Made by a program: the position numbers and the translations under genes
The notes under the pieces: model-generated
Told to the model about the DNA's origin: nothing
What the model saw: the letters and a program-made list of their open reading frames with translations, nothing else
Databases searched by the model: none
Shown here: positions 8,550-16,565 of the stretch, piece after piece
Position numbering within the stretch: the first letter of the stretch is position 1
Layout: every line of letters begins with the position of its first letter
Origin: Streptomyces griseorubiginosus
GTDB lineage: Bacteria; Actinomycetota; Actinomycetes; Streptomycetales; Streptomycetaceae
Assembly (NCBI RefSeq): GCF_001514195.1
Contig: NZ_KQ948736.1
Coordinates: 873,328 to 937,327, forward strand
Direction: 5' to 3'
Length of the DNA: 64,000 nt

Positions 8550-8561
8550 TGTCACGTGACA
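8550..8561. promoter_or_regulatory. Putative GntR operator before its own gene
   Basis: TGTCACGTGACA is a perfect 12-nt palindrome, followed by TT, which continues the GTGACAT half-site seen at 3732-3738. It lies 28 nt before the regulator start and may set autoregulation. Confidence 0.5.
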
Positions 8562-8588
8562 TTGCACCACCTTCTAGGAGACGACCTC

Positions 8589-9266
8589 ATGGCAGCCCAG
8601 CACCCCGGCGCCCCGGCCCTGCCCGTACTGGGCGGCAAGAAGAGCAGCTACCGGGAGCGGGTCGCGGACGCGCTGCGGGCGGCGCTGATCGCGGGCGAAC
8701 TGCTGCCGGGCCAGGTGTACTCGGCGCCCGCGCTGGCCACCCGTTTCGGTGTCTCGGCGACGCCGGTCCGTGAGGCCATGCTCGACCTCGTGAAGGAGGG
8801 TCTGGTCGACACCGTCCCCAACAAGGGGTTCCGGGTCACGGAGGTGTCCGAGAAGCAGCTCGACGAGTACACCCACATCCGCTCCCTCATCGAGATCCCC
8901 ACGGTGGTGGAACTGGCCACGACCGCCGACCCCGTCTCCCTGGAGGCGCTGCGGCCGGCTGCCCGGGAGATCGTGCTGGCGGCGGGCTCCGGTGACCTCA
9001 TCGCGTACGTCGAGGCGGACACCCGGTTCCACCTCGGCCTGCTCGCGCTCGCCGGGAACGCGCATCTGGTCGAGGTGGTGGGGGATCTCCGCAAGCGGTC
9101 CCGGCTCTACGGGCTGACTCCGTTGGTGAAGTCGGGGCGGTTGCTGGCGTCGGCGGAGGAACACCTGGAGCTGCTCGACGCGTTGGTCGCCCGCGACGAG
9201 GAAGGGGTTCATCGCGTGATGACACAGCACATCGGGCATGTTCGGGGGTTGTGGGCGGCGCGGTAG
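8589..9266 (+). CDS. GntR-family (FadR/FCD subfamily) regulator of hydroxyproline use
   Basis: A 225-aa regulator. The N-terminal winged helix reads YRERVADALRAALIAGEL then FGVSATPVREAMLDL (~20-75), the GntR signature. The C-terminal FCD effector domain (~95-225) is helical with metal- and ligand-binding polar residues (DTRFHLGLLALAGN, then QHIGHVRG). FCD regulators commonly sense organic acids and repress catabolic operons. It is the last gene of the hydroxyproline cluster, starts at ATG 8589 after TAGGAGA, and has a palindrome just upstream that matches the operon promoter site. Confidence 0.88.
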   Translation: MAAQHPGAPALPVLGGKKSSYRERVADALRAALIAGELLPGQVYSAPALATRFGVSATPVREAMLDLVKEGLVDTVPNKGFRVTEVSEKQLDEYTHIRSLIEIPTVVELATTADPVSLEALRPAAREIVLAAGSGDLIAYVEADTRFHLGLLALAGNAHLVEVVGDLRKRSRLYGLTPLVKSGRLLASAEEHLELLDALVARDEEGVHRVMTQHIGHVRGLWAAR

Positions 9267-9308
9267 GGGGTGCCGGGCGCGGTTGTGGGGCGGGTGCGGG
9301 CGCGTCGT

Positions 9309-9409
9309 GGCTGGTCGCGCAGTTCCCCGCGCCCCTAGGTGGGTGCAGTGACGGTGTGCCCAGCTGTGCCCACATGTTTTTAGGGGCGCGGGGAACTGCG
9401 CGACCAGCC
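9309..9409. terminator. Perfect 29-bp inverted repeat (Streptomyces intergenic element), bidirectional terminator
   Basis: The arms at 9309-9337 (starting GGCTGGTCGCGCAGTT) and 9381-9409 (starting TAGGGGCGCGGGGAAC) are exact reverse complements around a 43-nt loop. It lies between the convergent gntR-type and CBM2 genes, where a two-way terminator is expected. The right arm is identical to 1374-1402. Confidence 0.8.
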
Positions 9410-9446
9410 CCCACCGGCCCGCACCCGACGAACTACCCCCTCGGCG

Positions 9447-10922
9447 CTACCCCTTCGCGCACGCATGCCCGTTCAAGGAGAAGTCGTACGCCGGCGCGTT
9501 CTTGCCCTGCCAGGACGCGTTGAAGCCCAGGGAGAGCGAACCGTCCGCGGGAACAGACCTGTTGTAGTCGGTCGCGGTCGCGGTCACCTTCGCCCCGCTC
9601 TGGCTGTAGTTCGCGTCCCACATCTGCGTCACCCGCTGGCCGTCCTTGAAGGACCAGGTGAGCCGCCAGTCGCTGAGGACCTCCGTGGTGGTGAACGTGA
9701 CCGTGGCCTGGAAGCCGTCGGGCCACTGGTTCACGAGGGAGTACTCGACCTCGCAGGACGGCGCCGCGCTCTCGCTGGGCTCGGGCTCCGGGACGCCGCC
9801 CGAGTTGGTGCCCTGCGGTTCCGGATCGGACTTCTTCGCGCTCGACGACGGGGACGGACCGGTGGTCGGGGTCTTCGTGGGCTCCGCGGAGCCCTGGGCC
9901 CGCGAGGTGGCGGAGGGGACGGGGAAGGTGGGATTGGCCACCGGCTGCCCGTCGGCGGGGGTGCCGGTGCCGGGCTTGGCGGTGTCGTGCCCCATGTCCC
10001 CGCCCGGCATCATCGAGACGGCGAGGGCGAGCAGGGACACCAGGACGGCCGCGACGAGCAGTCCGTTTCGGACGACCTTCGCCCTGTGCGCGCCGGGGTT
10101 CGGGGGACCGCTCTCCAGCGCCGGACGGCCGGCGCCCAGGCGCACCTCGGCGGCCCGGCGACGGCGTTCCAGATAGGCGAGGCCGCCCCAGCCGATGACC
10201 CCGCCGGCCAGCGCCGCGGGCAGTCCGCCGCCGTGCAGCCGCAGACAGGCGGCGGCCTCGGCGCACTGCTGGCAGCGCGCGAGGTGCCGGGAGAGGTCGT
10301 CCGGGGTCTCGCCCGAGGTGGACCGGGTGACGGCGTCCAGCAGCCGGGCGTAGCTGCGGCACGGGCCGTCCATCGGCGAGTCGAGGTGGTTGCGGTTGCT
10401 GCGGTCCCGGAACAGGACGCGTACCTGGGCGAGTTCCTCGCCGACGGTGGCCGGGTCGAGGCCGAGCCGTCGGGCCACGACGGGCAGCGGAAGCGCCTCC
10501 ACCTCGGCCAGCCACAGCAGTTCGGCGTCCGCCGCCTGGAGGTCGCGCAGTCCGCGCAGGGCGATCGGGCGCTGGAGCGGCGGGCCGGTGTAGCGTGCGG
10601 CCTTGTCGGAGTGGAGCCACAGCCGCAGGTCGGGGTCGAGGCGGTGGCCGAGGCCCTGCACCTCCCAGTCCGCCGCGGTGGTGCGAACGGCCGTGAGCAG
10701 CAGGGGTATTCGGGGCAGCCGGGCCTGGCGGCGGCCCGCACCACGGACGGCGGCCTCCGCCTCACGGGCCTCGCGCATCCCGAGGGAGAATGCCTCCGTG
10801 GCCAGATCGGTGGCGGCGGCGGAGCCGGCCGTGCACAGATCGGCATACGACAGCACGGCATCCCAGCACTCGGAGAACAGCGCGGCCTCAGCGGCGTCCT
10901 GGGGGGTCGGCAGGTCGGGCAT
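9447..10922 (-). CDS. Membrane protein with sigma-like N-terminus, zinc-finger motif and extracellular CBM2
   Basis: A 491-aa single-pass protein with an unusual order. Residues ~1-185 resemble an ECF sigma factor; AELLWLAEVEALPLPVVARRLGLDPATVGEEL looks like region 4 (the helix is in PLPVVARRLGLDPATVGEEL). Near 225 the motif HLARCQQCAEAA matches the H-x3-C-x2-C zinc site of anti-sigma factors. A transmembrane helix (NGLLVAAVLVSLLALAVSMM) follows near 287-306, then a Pro/Ser/Thr linker. The last ~100 residues are a family 2 carbohydrate-binding module (CEVEYSLVNQWPDGFQATVTF ... GFNASWQGKN). The likely role is sensing or anchoring to cellulose-like polymer outside and signalling inside; this is inference. 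ATG 10922 follows AGGAG. Confidence 0.8.
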   Translation of the reverse strand: MPDLPTPQDAAEAALFSECWDAVLSYADLCTAGSAAATDLATEAFSLGMREAREAEAAVRGAGRRQARLPRIPLLLTAVRTTAADWEVQGLGHRLDPDLRLWLHSDKAARYTGPPLQRPIALRGLRDLQAADAELLWLAEVEALPLPVVARRLGLDPATVGEELAQVRVLFRDRSNRNHLDSPMDGPCRSYARLLDAVTRSTSGETPDDLSRHLARCQQCAEAAACLRLHGGGLPAALAGGVIGWGGLAYLERRRRAAEVRLGAGRPALESGPPNPGAHRAKVVRNGLLVAAVLVSLLALAVSMMPGGDMGHDTAKPGTGTPADGQPVANPTFPVPSATSRAQGSAEPTKTPTTGPSPSSSAKKSDPEPQGTNSGGVPEPEPSESAAPSCEVEYSLVNQWPDGFQATVTFTTTEVLSDWRLTWSFKDGQRVTQMWDANYSQSGAKVTATATDYNRSVPADGSLSLGFNASWQGKNAPAYDFSLNGHACAKG

Positions 10923-11224
10923 GGGTCTCCTGCATCGAAAGCGAGGTCAACTCGCCATACTGGCAAAGGAGTTGGGGGGAACCTCGCGGCAGGACAGGAG
11001 CCTTTCACGTCTCCCACACAACTGACAAGCAGGCTATTCAAATCTGGTGACGAACGGTTTCAGCCAGAGATACGGACCCGAGGCGGAAAAGTATCAATCC
11101 CCGGCGGAATCAACCGTCTCACTCACCTTCTGCGTATCACGGAGCCCAAATGTCACACAGAAGACCCGGCTGCCGGGCAGCCGGGTCTTCACGCTCAGAG
11201 AGCGGCCTCGCGCGAGGCCTCGTC
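10923..11224. other. Intergenic region between the CBM2 protein gene and the radical SAM gene
   Basis: About 300 nt without a credible gene. It should hold the promoter for the CBM2 protein near 10930-11100, where base composition is less GC-rich (for example TTCAAATCTGGTGACG), and it contains the strong hairpin at 11161-11189. I see no clear operator. Confidence 0.5.
11161..11189. terminator. Rho-independent-type terminator hairpin
   Basis: AAGACCCGGCTGCC and GGCAGCCGGGTCTT form a perfect 14-bp stem with a minimal loop, 36 nt past the radical SAM stop on the minus strand. Confidence 0.8.
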
Positions 11225-12544
11225 TCACACCTCCAGCGGCTCCTGCGCGGGCAGGCTGTCCATGAAGGAGCTCACCGAGAACACCGCGCGGCCGGGACCG
11301 GGAGGGCCGTAGCCGGGCGGGGAGGAGAGGCCGAAGTCGTCCATGGTCTGGCGGTAGGCCTGGAGGAGCCGGATGTGGTACTCCAGCGGCGCGCCCTGCG
11401 GGTTGGCCTTGCCGAGCGGGGTCGTCGGCTCCGGGCACCAGGTGGTGAAGCGGGGCGTAATGCCGTTCGACATGAAGAAGCGCAGGCCCTCGGTGGTGGA
11501 GGCGATCGCCTCGTCGACCGTCTTGAAGCCGAAGGGCTCGGCCATCTCCACGCCCGCCACGAAGTTGGGGATCACATTGCGTGCCCCGAAGACGTCCGCC
11601 GAGTCCAGGATCCGCTTGTGCCACTCGTCCCGGCCGACGTACCGCTCCTTGCCCGGGCAGTACATCTTGAAGAGGTACTCGTCCCACACCTCGTAGTTGG
11701 GGTGGTAGATCTGCACGCCGTAGTCCTTGAACCGCTGCACGTCGTCCTTCGGCAGCGCCTGGGCGACGACCTTGCCGATCCAGCGGTTCGGGAAGTGCTC
11801 CTCGATGGCCTTGGCGTACATGCCGTAGAAGTCGGCCTCGTCACGGCCCTGGAGCTTGGAGGTGATGGCACCGCCGGTGAGGGTGTAGGCGGTCGACGCC
11901 TTCGCCGTGTCGTAGCGGTCGATGATCTCCAGGGCTTCCAGGACCTCGTCGACGTCCTTGACCCCGGTGTACGGCCGCCCGGCCGCCTTGTGCTGGCGCC
12001 AGTTGTGGTTGATGTCGCAGTACTGGCACTCCTCCTTGGCGCCGAAGTACTGGCAGACCCGGAAGACGGTGAGGTAGATCAGGTAGCCCCACTGGATCGT
12101 CGGGGCGACCTCCATGACGGACTTCCCGCTGGAGAGCTTGTGCCGGTAGTACTCCGGCATCGGCGGCACACCCACGTCGGCGATCCGCTTCCCGTCGAGG
12201 TAGAGCCCGAGCAGCCCCTCCTCGTCGGCGGCCACGCGGTACGGCGAGGCGGGGTTGACCCGCACCGACACCACGGTCCGCCGGAGGTCGTACGGCCCGC
12301 CGGTGAGGATGATCTCCTCGGGCGGGCGGCGCAGCGCGGCCTCGCCCAGCTCCGGCAGGGTGCCGTGGTCGAAGGAGAAGATGAAGTACGACTTCGGCTT
12401 CACCTCGCCGGACTCGTTGTCGCTGAGGGCGGACGGGTCGAAGGCCACGCCACCCCGCAACAGGTCCTCCTTGAAGACGGCTTCCCGCGGAACCTGCGGG
12501 AACCGCTCCATCAGATCCTCGACCAGCGCGGTTCGGCTGCCCAT
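11225..12544 (-). CDS. Radical SAM protein with atypical CX8CX2C cysteine motif
   Basis: A 439-aa protein of the radical SAM type. The only cluster-binding candidate is VCQYFGAKEECQYCD near residue 165, spaced C-x8-C-x2-C rather than the canonical C-x3-C-x2-C. TLTGGAITSK downstream fits the SAM-binding GGE-like strand. A long N-terminal domain (~1-150; PKSYFIFSFDHGTLPELG) precedes it and the C-terminus is unremarkable (AVFSVSSFMDSLPAQEPLEV). The start is ATG at 12544 after GGGAGGAGAA. The substrate is unknown. The neighbour, same strand and 133 nt upstream, encodes a D-2-hydroxyacid dehydrogenase, so joint metabolism is possible but not shown. A strong terminator follows. Confidence 0.75.
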   Translation of the reverse strand: MGSRTALVEDLMERFPQVPREAVFKEDLLRGGVAFDPSALSDNESGEVKPKSYFIFSFDHGTLPELGEAALRRPPEEIILTGGPYDLRRTVVSVRVNPASPYRVAADEEGLLGLYLDGKRIADVGVPPMPEYYRHKLSSGKSVMEVAPTIQWGYLIYLTVFRVCQYFGAKEECQYCDINHNWRQHKAAGRPYTGVKDVDEVLEALEIIDRYDTAKASTAYTLTGGAITSKLQGRDEADFYGMYAKAIEEHFPNRWIGKVVAQALPKDDVQRFKDYGVQIYHPNYEVWDEYLFKMYCPGKERYVGRDEWHKRILDSADVFGARNVIPNFVAGVEMAEPFGFKTVDEAIASTTEGLRFFMSNGITPRFTTWCPEPTTPLGKANPQGAPLEYHIRLLQAYRQTMDDFGLSSPPGYGPPGPGRAVFSVSSFMDSLPAQEPLEV

Positions 12545-12677
12545 CCCGTGTTCTCCTCCCGGATCGGACGTACGACTCCTCACGGTATGCCTTCGGCGGG
12601 GCGAGGGCGGAACGGGGGTCTGCTCGGTGGGCGATATATGGGTGTATGGGGTGATGAGAGTGACCGAACGTGTGCTG

Positions 12678-13760
12678 TCAGGCACTCCGTCCCAGCTCGG
12701 CCTCCGTCACCGGATGGGCCACCGGCTCCCCCGCCACCATCCGCCGCGCCTCGTCCACGACCGCCTCGCCCAGCCGGGCCAGTTCGTTGCCCTGCGAACC
12801 AGCGAGGTGAGGGGTGACGAAGACGTTGGGGAGGCTCAGCAGCGGTGAGTCGGCCGGGAGCGGTTCGGGGTCGGTGACGTCGAGGATCGCGGAGAGCCGG
12901 CCGGTGCGCAGTTCCGCGAGGAGGGCGTCGTGGTCCACCAGCGATCCGCGCGCGGTGTTGAGCAGGACGGCCCCGTCGGGCATCAGGGCCAGCTCACGGC
13001 GGCCCAGCAGATGGCGGGTCTCCGGGGTCTCGGGTGCGTGCACGCTGACGATCTCGGAGTCCCGCAGCAGCTCGTCCAGCGGCAGCAGCGGCACGCCCAG
13101 CGCGGCGGCGCCCGCTGAGTCGACGTAGGGGTCGTACAGGGCCGGCCGCAGGTCGAAGGGGCGCAGCAGCTCGATCACCTTGCGCCCGATCCGGGACGCC
13201 CCGATCAGCCCGACCCGCCGCCCGTGGTTGCCGATGCCCGGCACGATCCCCCAGCCGGAGGACGGCCGCCCTGCCCGCAACTGCTCCCGCCGCACGAGGA
13301 CCTCCTTCCCGGCGAGCAGGATCATCGCGAGGGTGTACTCGGCGACGGGCAGGGCGTTGGCCTCGGCGGCCGAGGAGACGGCGATGCCGCGCCGCCAGAG
13401 CTCGGGCGTGGCGAAGCCCTTGACCGAGCCGGCCGCGTGCAGGACGGCCCGGAGCTTCGGGGCCGCGTCGAGGACGGACGCGTCCAGGCGGGGGCAGCCC
13501 CAGCCGGTGACCAGGATCTCGGTGCGGGACAGGACCTCGGCGAGTGCCGGGTCGGTGAGATCCTCGGCCACCAGCCCGGGATCGATGTCCACGGACTCCC
13601 GCAGCCGCGCCAGCACCTCGGGCGGGAAGACGAGCGGCACGTTCCCGGCGGTCATGGCGAACAGCGCGCGGGGGCGTTCGGACGACGGCACCTGGGGTGG
13701 CTCGGACGACGGCGTCCGGGGTCGCTCGGACAAGGCGGGGGCCTCCATACCTGCCGACAT
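12678..13760 (-). CDS. D-isomer-specific 2-hydroxyacid dehydrogenase
   Basis: A 360-aa NAD(P)-dependent dehydrogenase reducing a 2-oxoacid or oxidising a D-2-hydroxyacid. The nucleotide-binding motif is RRVGLIGASRIGRKV (~175), the substrate arginine lies in LLNTARGSLVD (~260), and the catalytic pair is completed by Glu in DVTDPEPLP and His in VFVTPHLAGSQGNE (~320). The N-terminus carries a short low-complexity insert (SERPRTPSSEPPQVPSSERP). The frame is open further upstream, but a 20-nt palindrome occupies 13763-13782, so I place the start at ATG 13760 (GTG 13763 or ATG 13748 are alternatives). It is divergent from alditol oxidase and may share control with it. Confidence 0.85.
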   Translation of the reverse strand: MSAGMEAPALSERPRTPSSEPPQVPSSERPRALFAMTAGNVPLVFPPEVLARLRESVDIDPGLVAEDLTDPALAEVLSRTEILVTGWGCPRLDASVLDAAPKLRAVLHAAGSVKGFATPELWRRGIAVSSAAEANALPVAEYTLAMILLAGKEVLVRREQLRAGRPSSGWGIVPGIGNHGRRVGLIGASRIGRKVIELLRPFDLRPALYDPYVDSAGAAALGVPLLPLDELLRDSEIVSVHAPETPETRHLLGRRELALMPDGAVLLNTARGSLVDHDALLAELRTGRLSAILDVTDPEPLPADSPLLSLPNVFVTPHLAGSQGNELARLGEAVVDEARRMVAGEPVAHPVTEAELGRSA

Positions 13761-13762
13761 CA

Positions 13763-13782
13763 CGTAGAAAACGCTCTCTACG
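13763..13782. promoter_or_regulatory. LacI-like operator between hydroxyacid dehydrogenase and alditol oxidase genes
   Basis: CGTAGAAAACGCTCTCTACG is a 20-nt palindrome centred on CpG with 7 of 9 matching positions per arm, the geometry of LacI-family operators. It abuts the dehydrogenase start. No LacI gene is in the window. Confidence 0.5.
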
Positions 13783-13841
13783 TTAGGTCTCGGCAAATGA
13801 GAGGGTCAACGTATACACACTCCCCTGGAGGAACGACGGAC

Positions 13842-15095
13842 ATGTCGGAGACGATCACCAACTGGGCGGGCAACATCACCTACGCCGCCAAGGAGCTGCA
13901 CCGGCCCCACTCGCTGGACGCGGTCCGCGCCCTGGTCGCCGCGAGCGCCCGGGTACGGGTCCTGGGCAGCGGGCACTCCTTCAACGAGATCGCCGAGCCG
14001 GGTCCGGAGGGCGTCCTGCTGTCGATCGCCGACCTGCCGCCGGTGATCGACGTGGACACCGCGGCCCGTACCGTACGGGTCTCGGGCGGCGTCCGCTACG
14101 CCGAACTGGCCCGCACGGTCCACGCCCACGGCCTCGCGCTGCCCAACATGGCCTCGCTGCCGCACATCTCGGTGGCCGGCTCGGTGGCGACCGGCACCCA
14201 CGGCTCGGGCGTCGGCAACGGCCCGCTGTCCTCGGCCGTGCGGGAGGTGGAGCTGGTCACGGCGGACGGCTCCCCGCTGACCCTCGGCCGGGACGACCCG
14301 CGTTTCGGCGGGGCGGTCACCTCTCTGGGCGCGCTGGGTGTCGTCACCGCGCTCACCCTGGACCTCGTGCCGTCCTTCGACGTCGAGCAGTACGTGTTCA
14401 CCGAACTCCCCCTCGCCGGACTGGACTCGGCGGCTTTCGAGGCGGTCATGTCGGCGGCGTACAGCGTGAGCCTGTTCACCGACTGGCGTGAGCCGGGCTT
14501 CCGGCAGGTGTGGGTCAAGCGGAGCGCGGACCAGCCGTTCGGGGACTTCCCGTGGGCCGCGCCCGCCGGCCAGAAGATGCACCCGGTGCCGGGGATGCCC
14601 GCGGTCAACTGCACCGAGCAGTCCGGGGTGCCGGGGCCCTGGCACGAGCGACTCCCGCACTTCCGGGCCGAGTTCACCCCGAGCAGCGGGGAGGAACTCC
14701 AGTCGGAGTACCTGCTGCCGCGCGAGTACGCCCTCGACGCCCTGCACGCGGTCGACGGCATCCGGGACACGGTCGCCGGGGTGCTCCAGATCTGCGAGGT
14801 GCGGACCGTGGCCGCCGACGAGCAGTGGCTGAGCCCCTCCTACGGGCGGGACACCGTGGCGCTGCACTTCACCTGGATCGCGGACACCGCGGCCGTGCTG
14901 CCGGTGGTGCGCGGGCTGGAGGAGGCGCTGGCCCCCTTCGACGCCCGGCCGCACTGGGGGAAGGTCTTCGCCACGCCGGCGGAGGTGCTGCGCGGGCGCT
15001 ACCCGCGGCTCGGCGACTTCCGGAAGCTGGCGCTCGAGCTGGACCCGGGGGCAAAATTCGCCAACGCCTTCGTGCGGGCCGTACTCGCCGACTGA
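13842..15095 (+). CDS. aldO: Alditol oxidase (FAD-linked)
   Basis: A 417-aa VAO-family flavoprotein closely resembling the characterised Streptomyces coelicolor alditol oxidase, which oxidises xylitol, sorbitol and similar polyols at C1 with oxygen, giving the aldose and hydrogen peroxide. The covalent-flavin histidine is H45 in VLGSGHSFNEI. The FAD-binding segment includes PHISVAGSVATGTHGSG near 110, and the substrate domain contains MHPVPGMPAVNC and FRAEFTPSSG. Length and sequence fit the family throughout. The start is ATG at 13842 after GGAGGAAC. The enzyme is soluble, with no signal peptide. It shares a short divergent promoter region with the hydroxyacid dehydrogenase. Confidence 0.92.
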   Translation: MSETITNWAGNITYAAKELHRPHSLDAVRALVAASARVRVLGSGHSFNEIAEPGPEGVLLSIADLPPVIDVDTAARTVRVSGGVRYAELARTVHAHGLALPNMASLPHISVAGSVATGTHGSGVGNGPLSSAVREVELVTADGSPLTLGRDDPRFGGAVTSLGALGVVTALTLDLVPSFDVEQYVFTELPLAGLDSAAFEAVMSAAYSVSLFTDWREPGFRQVWVKRSADQPFGDFPWAAPAGQKMHPVPGMPAVNCTEQSGVPGPWHERLPHFRAEFTPSSGEELQSEYLLPREYALDALHAVDGIRDTVAGVLQICEVRTVAADEQWLSPSYGRDTVALHFTWIADTAAVLPVVRGLEEALAPFDARPHWGKVFATPAEVLRGRYPRLGDFRKLALELDPGAKFANAFVRAVLAD

Positions 15096-15246
15096 CGTGA
15101 CCCACCGGCGGGGCGCCGACATCGCGCCGGACTTTATAAAGCCCCTTTCCTAACCCCTTGTACAAAGTCCCCGCAGCCCATAGCCTTGCGCCGCGCCGGT
15201 GCCACTGTCGTCCCGGCCTGAGCTGAAGGGATGGGGGTCGGCCCTG

Positions 15247-16494
15247 GTGAAGCGCACATCACGTGACATCCGCACCGCGAACCGCTACGAGGTGCTGCGC
15301 CAGATCATCGCCGAGTCGCCCACCTCACGGCAGGAGCTGGCGGCGGCCACCGGGCTGAGCCTGGCCACCGTCGCCACGCTCGTGGGCGAGCTGCTCGACC
15401 TCCATATGATCACGGAGGTCGGGTTCGAGGAGTCGGCCGGCGGCCGGCCCCGGGGGCTCGTGGCCGTCAACGCGTCGGGGGGCGCGTTGATCGGCGTGGA
15501 CATCGCGGAGACGTACGTCCATGTCGAGCTGTTCGACCTCGGGCTGAACGTCCTGGCCCGCGCCGAGGAGGACGTCCGGCCCGGCGAGAGCCTCCCCGAG
15601 CAGGTGGTCGCCCATGTCGCCGCCGCCGTCGGCTCGGTGGTCACCCAGGCCGGCATCGAGGGGGCCCGGGTGCTCGGCGTCGGCGTGAGCGTGCCGGGAC
15701 AGGTGGACCGCGCGACCGGCATCTCGGAGTACGCGCCCAACTGGGACTGGCACGACGTGCCGCTGGTGGACCTGCTCTCCGAGTACATCGCCTACCCGCT
15801 CTACCTGGACAACCCGCTACGTGCCGTCGCGGTGGCCGAGCTGTGGTTCGGGGCCGCGCGCGGGAGCCAGAACGCCGTGGTGGTCACCCTCGGCACCGGC
15901 GTCGGCGCCGGTCTCGTGCTGGGCGGCGGGCTGCACCGCGGTGTCTCCAACAGCGCCGGCGAGTGGGGGCACAACACGATCGTCCTGGACGGACGCCTGT
16001 GCCGGTGCGGCAACCACGGCTGCGTGGAGACGTACGTGGGCGCGCCCGGGATCATGCTGAACCTGCGTGAGCTGAGCCCCGACAGCGAGCTGCTGCACCC
16101 GGGCGACCAGACGGCCACGATCGACGCGCTGGCCCGCGGGATGCTGACCGGGGACCCGGTGGCCGTCGAGGTCGTCCGGCACACCGCACGCTATCTGGGC
16201 GCCTCCGTCGCGCACCTGGTCAACCTGTTCAACCCCGAGGTGGTCGTGCTCAGCAGCTGGGTCGCGGCCGCCCTCGGCGAGCCCCTGGTCGCGGAGGTGC
16301 GCGAGGCCGTCGCCCGGCACGCGCTGCCCCGGCCGATGGCCGCCACCGAGATCGTCCTCTCCCCGATCCCCACGGACCCGGCGTGCCTGGGTGCGGCGAC
16401 GTTCGCGCTCGAAGGGGCGCTCCAGTCGGTCGGGCAGAGGTCGGCGACAAAGCGCACCACCTCAGCGCGGAGCAGCACCCACAACCCCCGCTAG
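15247..16494 (+). CDS. ROK-family transcriptional regulator
   Basis: A 415-aa regulator of the NagC/XylR type. An N-terminal winged helix (SRQELAAATGLSLATVATLVGELL, with the recognition part LSLATVATLV) is fused to a ROK sugar-kinase-like domain: VDIAETYVHV start, ATP/sugar region GTGVGAGLVLGGGLHRG, and the ROK zinc site CRCGNHGCVE with the upstream GEWGH histidine. The kinase-like part probably only binds sugar. It heads the galactan locus and most likely represses it until galactose or a galacto-oligosaccharide is present. The start is GTG at 15247; ATG-equivalent starts up to 48 nt upstream are less convincing. The perfect palindrome CTTTATAAAG lies in its promoter region near 15132. Confidence 0.87.
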   Translation: MKRTSRDIRTANRYEVLRQIIAESPTSRQELAAATGLSLATVATLVGELLDLHMITEVGFEESAGGRPRGLVAVNASGGALIGVDIAETYVHVELFDLGLNVLARAEEDVRPGESLPEQVVAHVAAAVGSVVTQAGIEGARVLGVGVSVPGQVDRATGISEYAPNWDWHDVPLVDLLSEYIAYPLYLDNPLRAVAVAELWFGAARGSQNAVVVTLGTGVGAGLVLGGGLHRGVSNSAGEWGHNTIVLDGRLCRCGNHGCVETYVGAPGIMLNLRELSPDSELLHPGDQTATIDALARGMLTGDPVAVEVVRHTARYLGASVAHLVNLFNPEVVVLSSWVAAALGEPLVAEVREAVARHALPRPMAATEIVLSPIPTDPACLGAATFALEGALQSVGQRSATKRTTSARSSTHNPR

Positions 16495-16507
16495 GAGCCG
16501 TACACAG

Positions 16508-16551
16508 CACCGCCTCCGCACCGAGTCCGCACCGCCTCCGCACCGCCTTCA
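16508..16551 (+). repeat. 11-nt tandem repeat, four copies
   Basis: Four contiguous units of the form CACCGCCTCCG (copies 1 and 3 identical, 2 and 4 with three changes) fill the gap between the ROK and GH30 genes. There is no coding role. Confidence 0.7.
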
Positions 16552-16565
16552 CGACGACGGAAGGG

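Noticed and set aside
15257..15269. ATCACGTGACAT inside the ROK gene, similar to the GntR operator
   Set aside because: It lies within coding sequence, encodes a normal start of the helix-turn-helix domain, and is far from hydroxyproline genes; probably chance.
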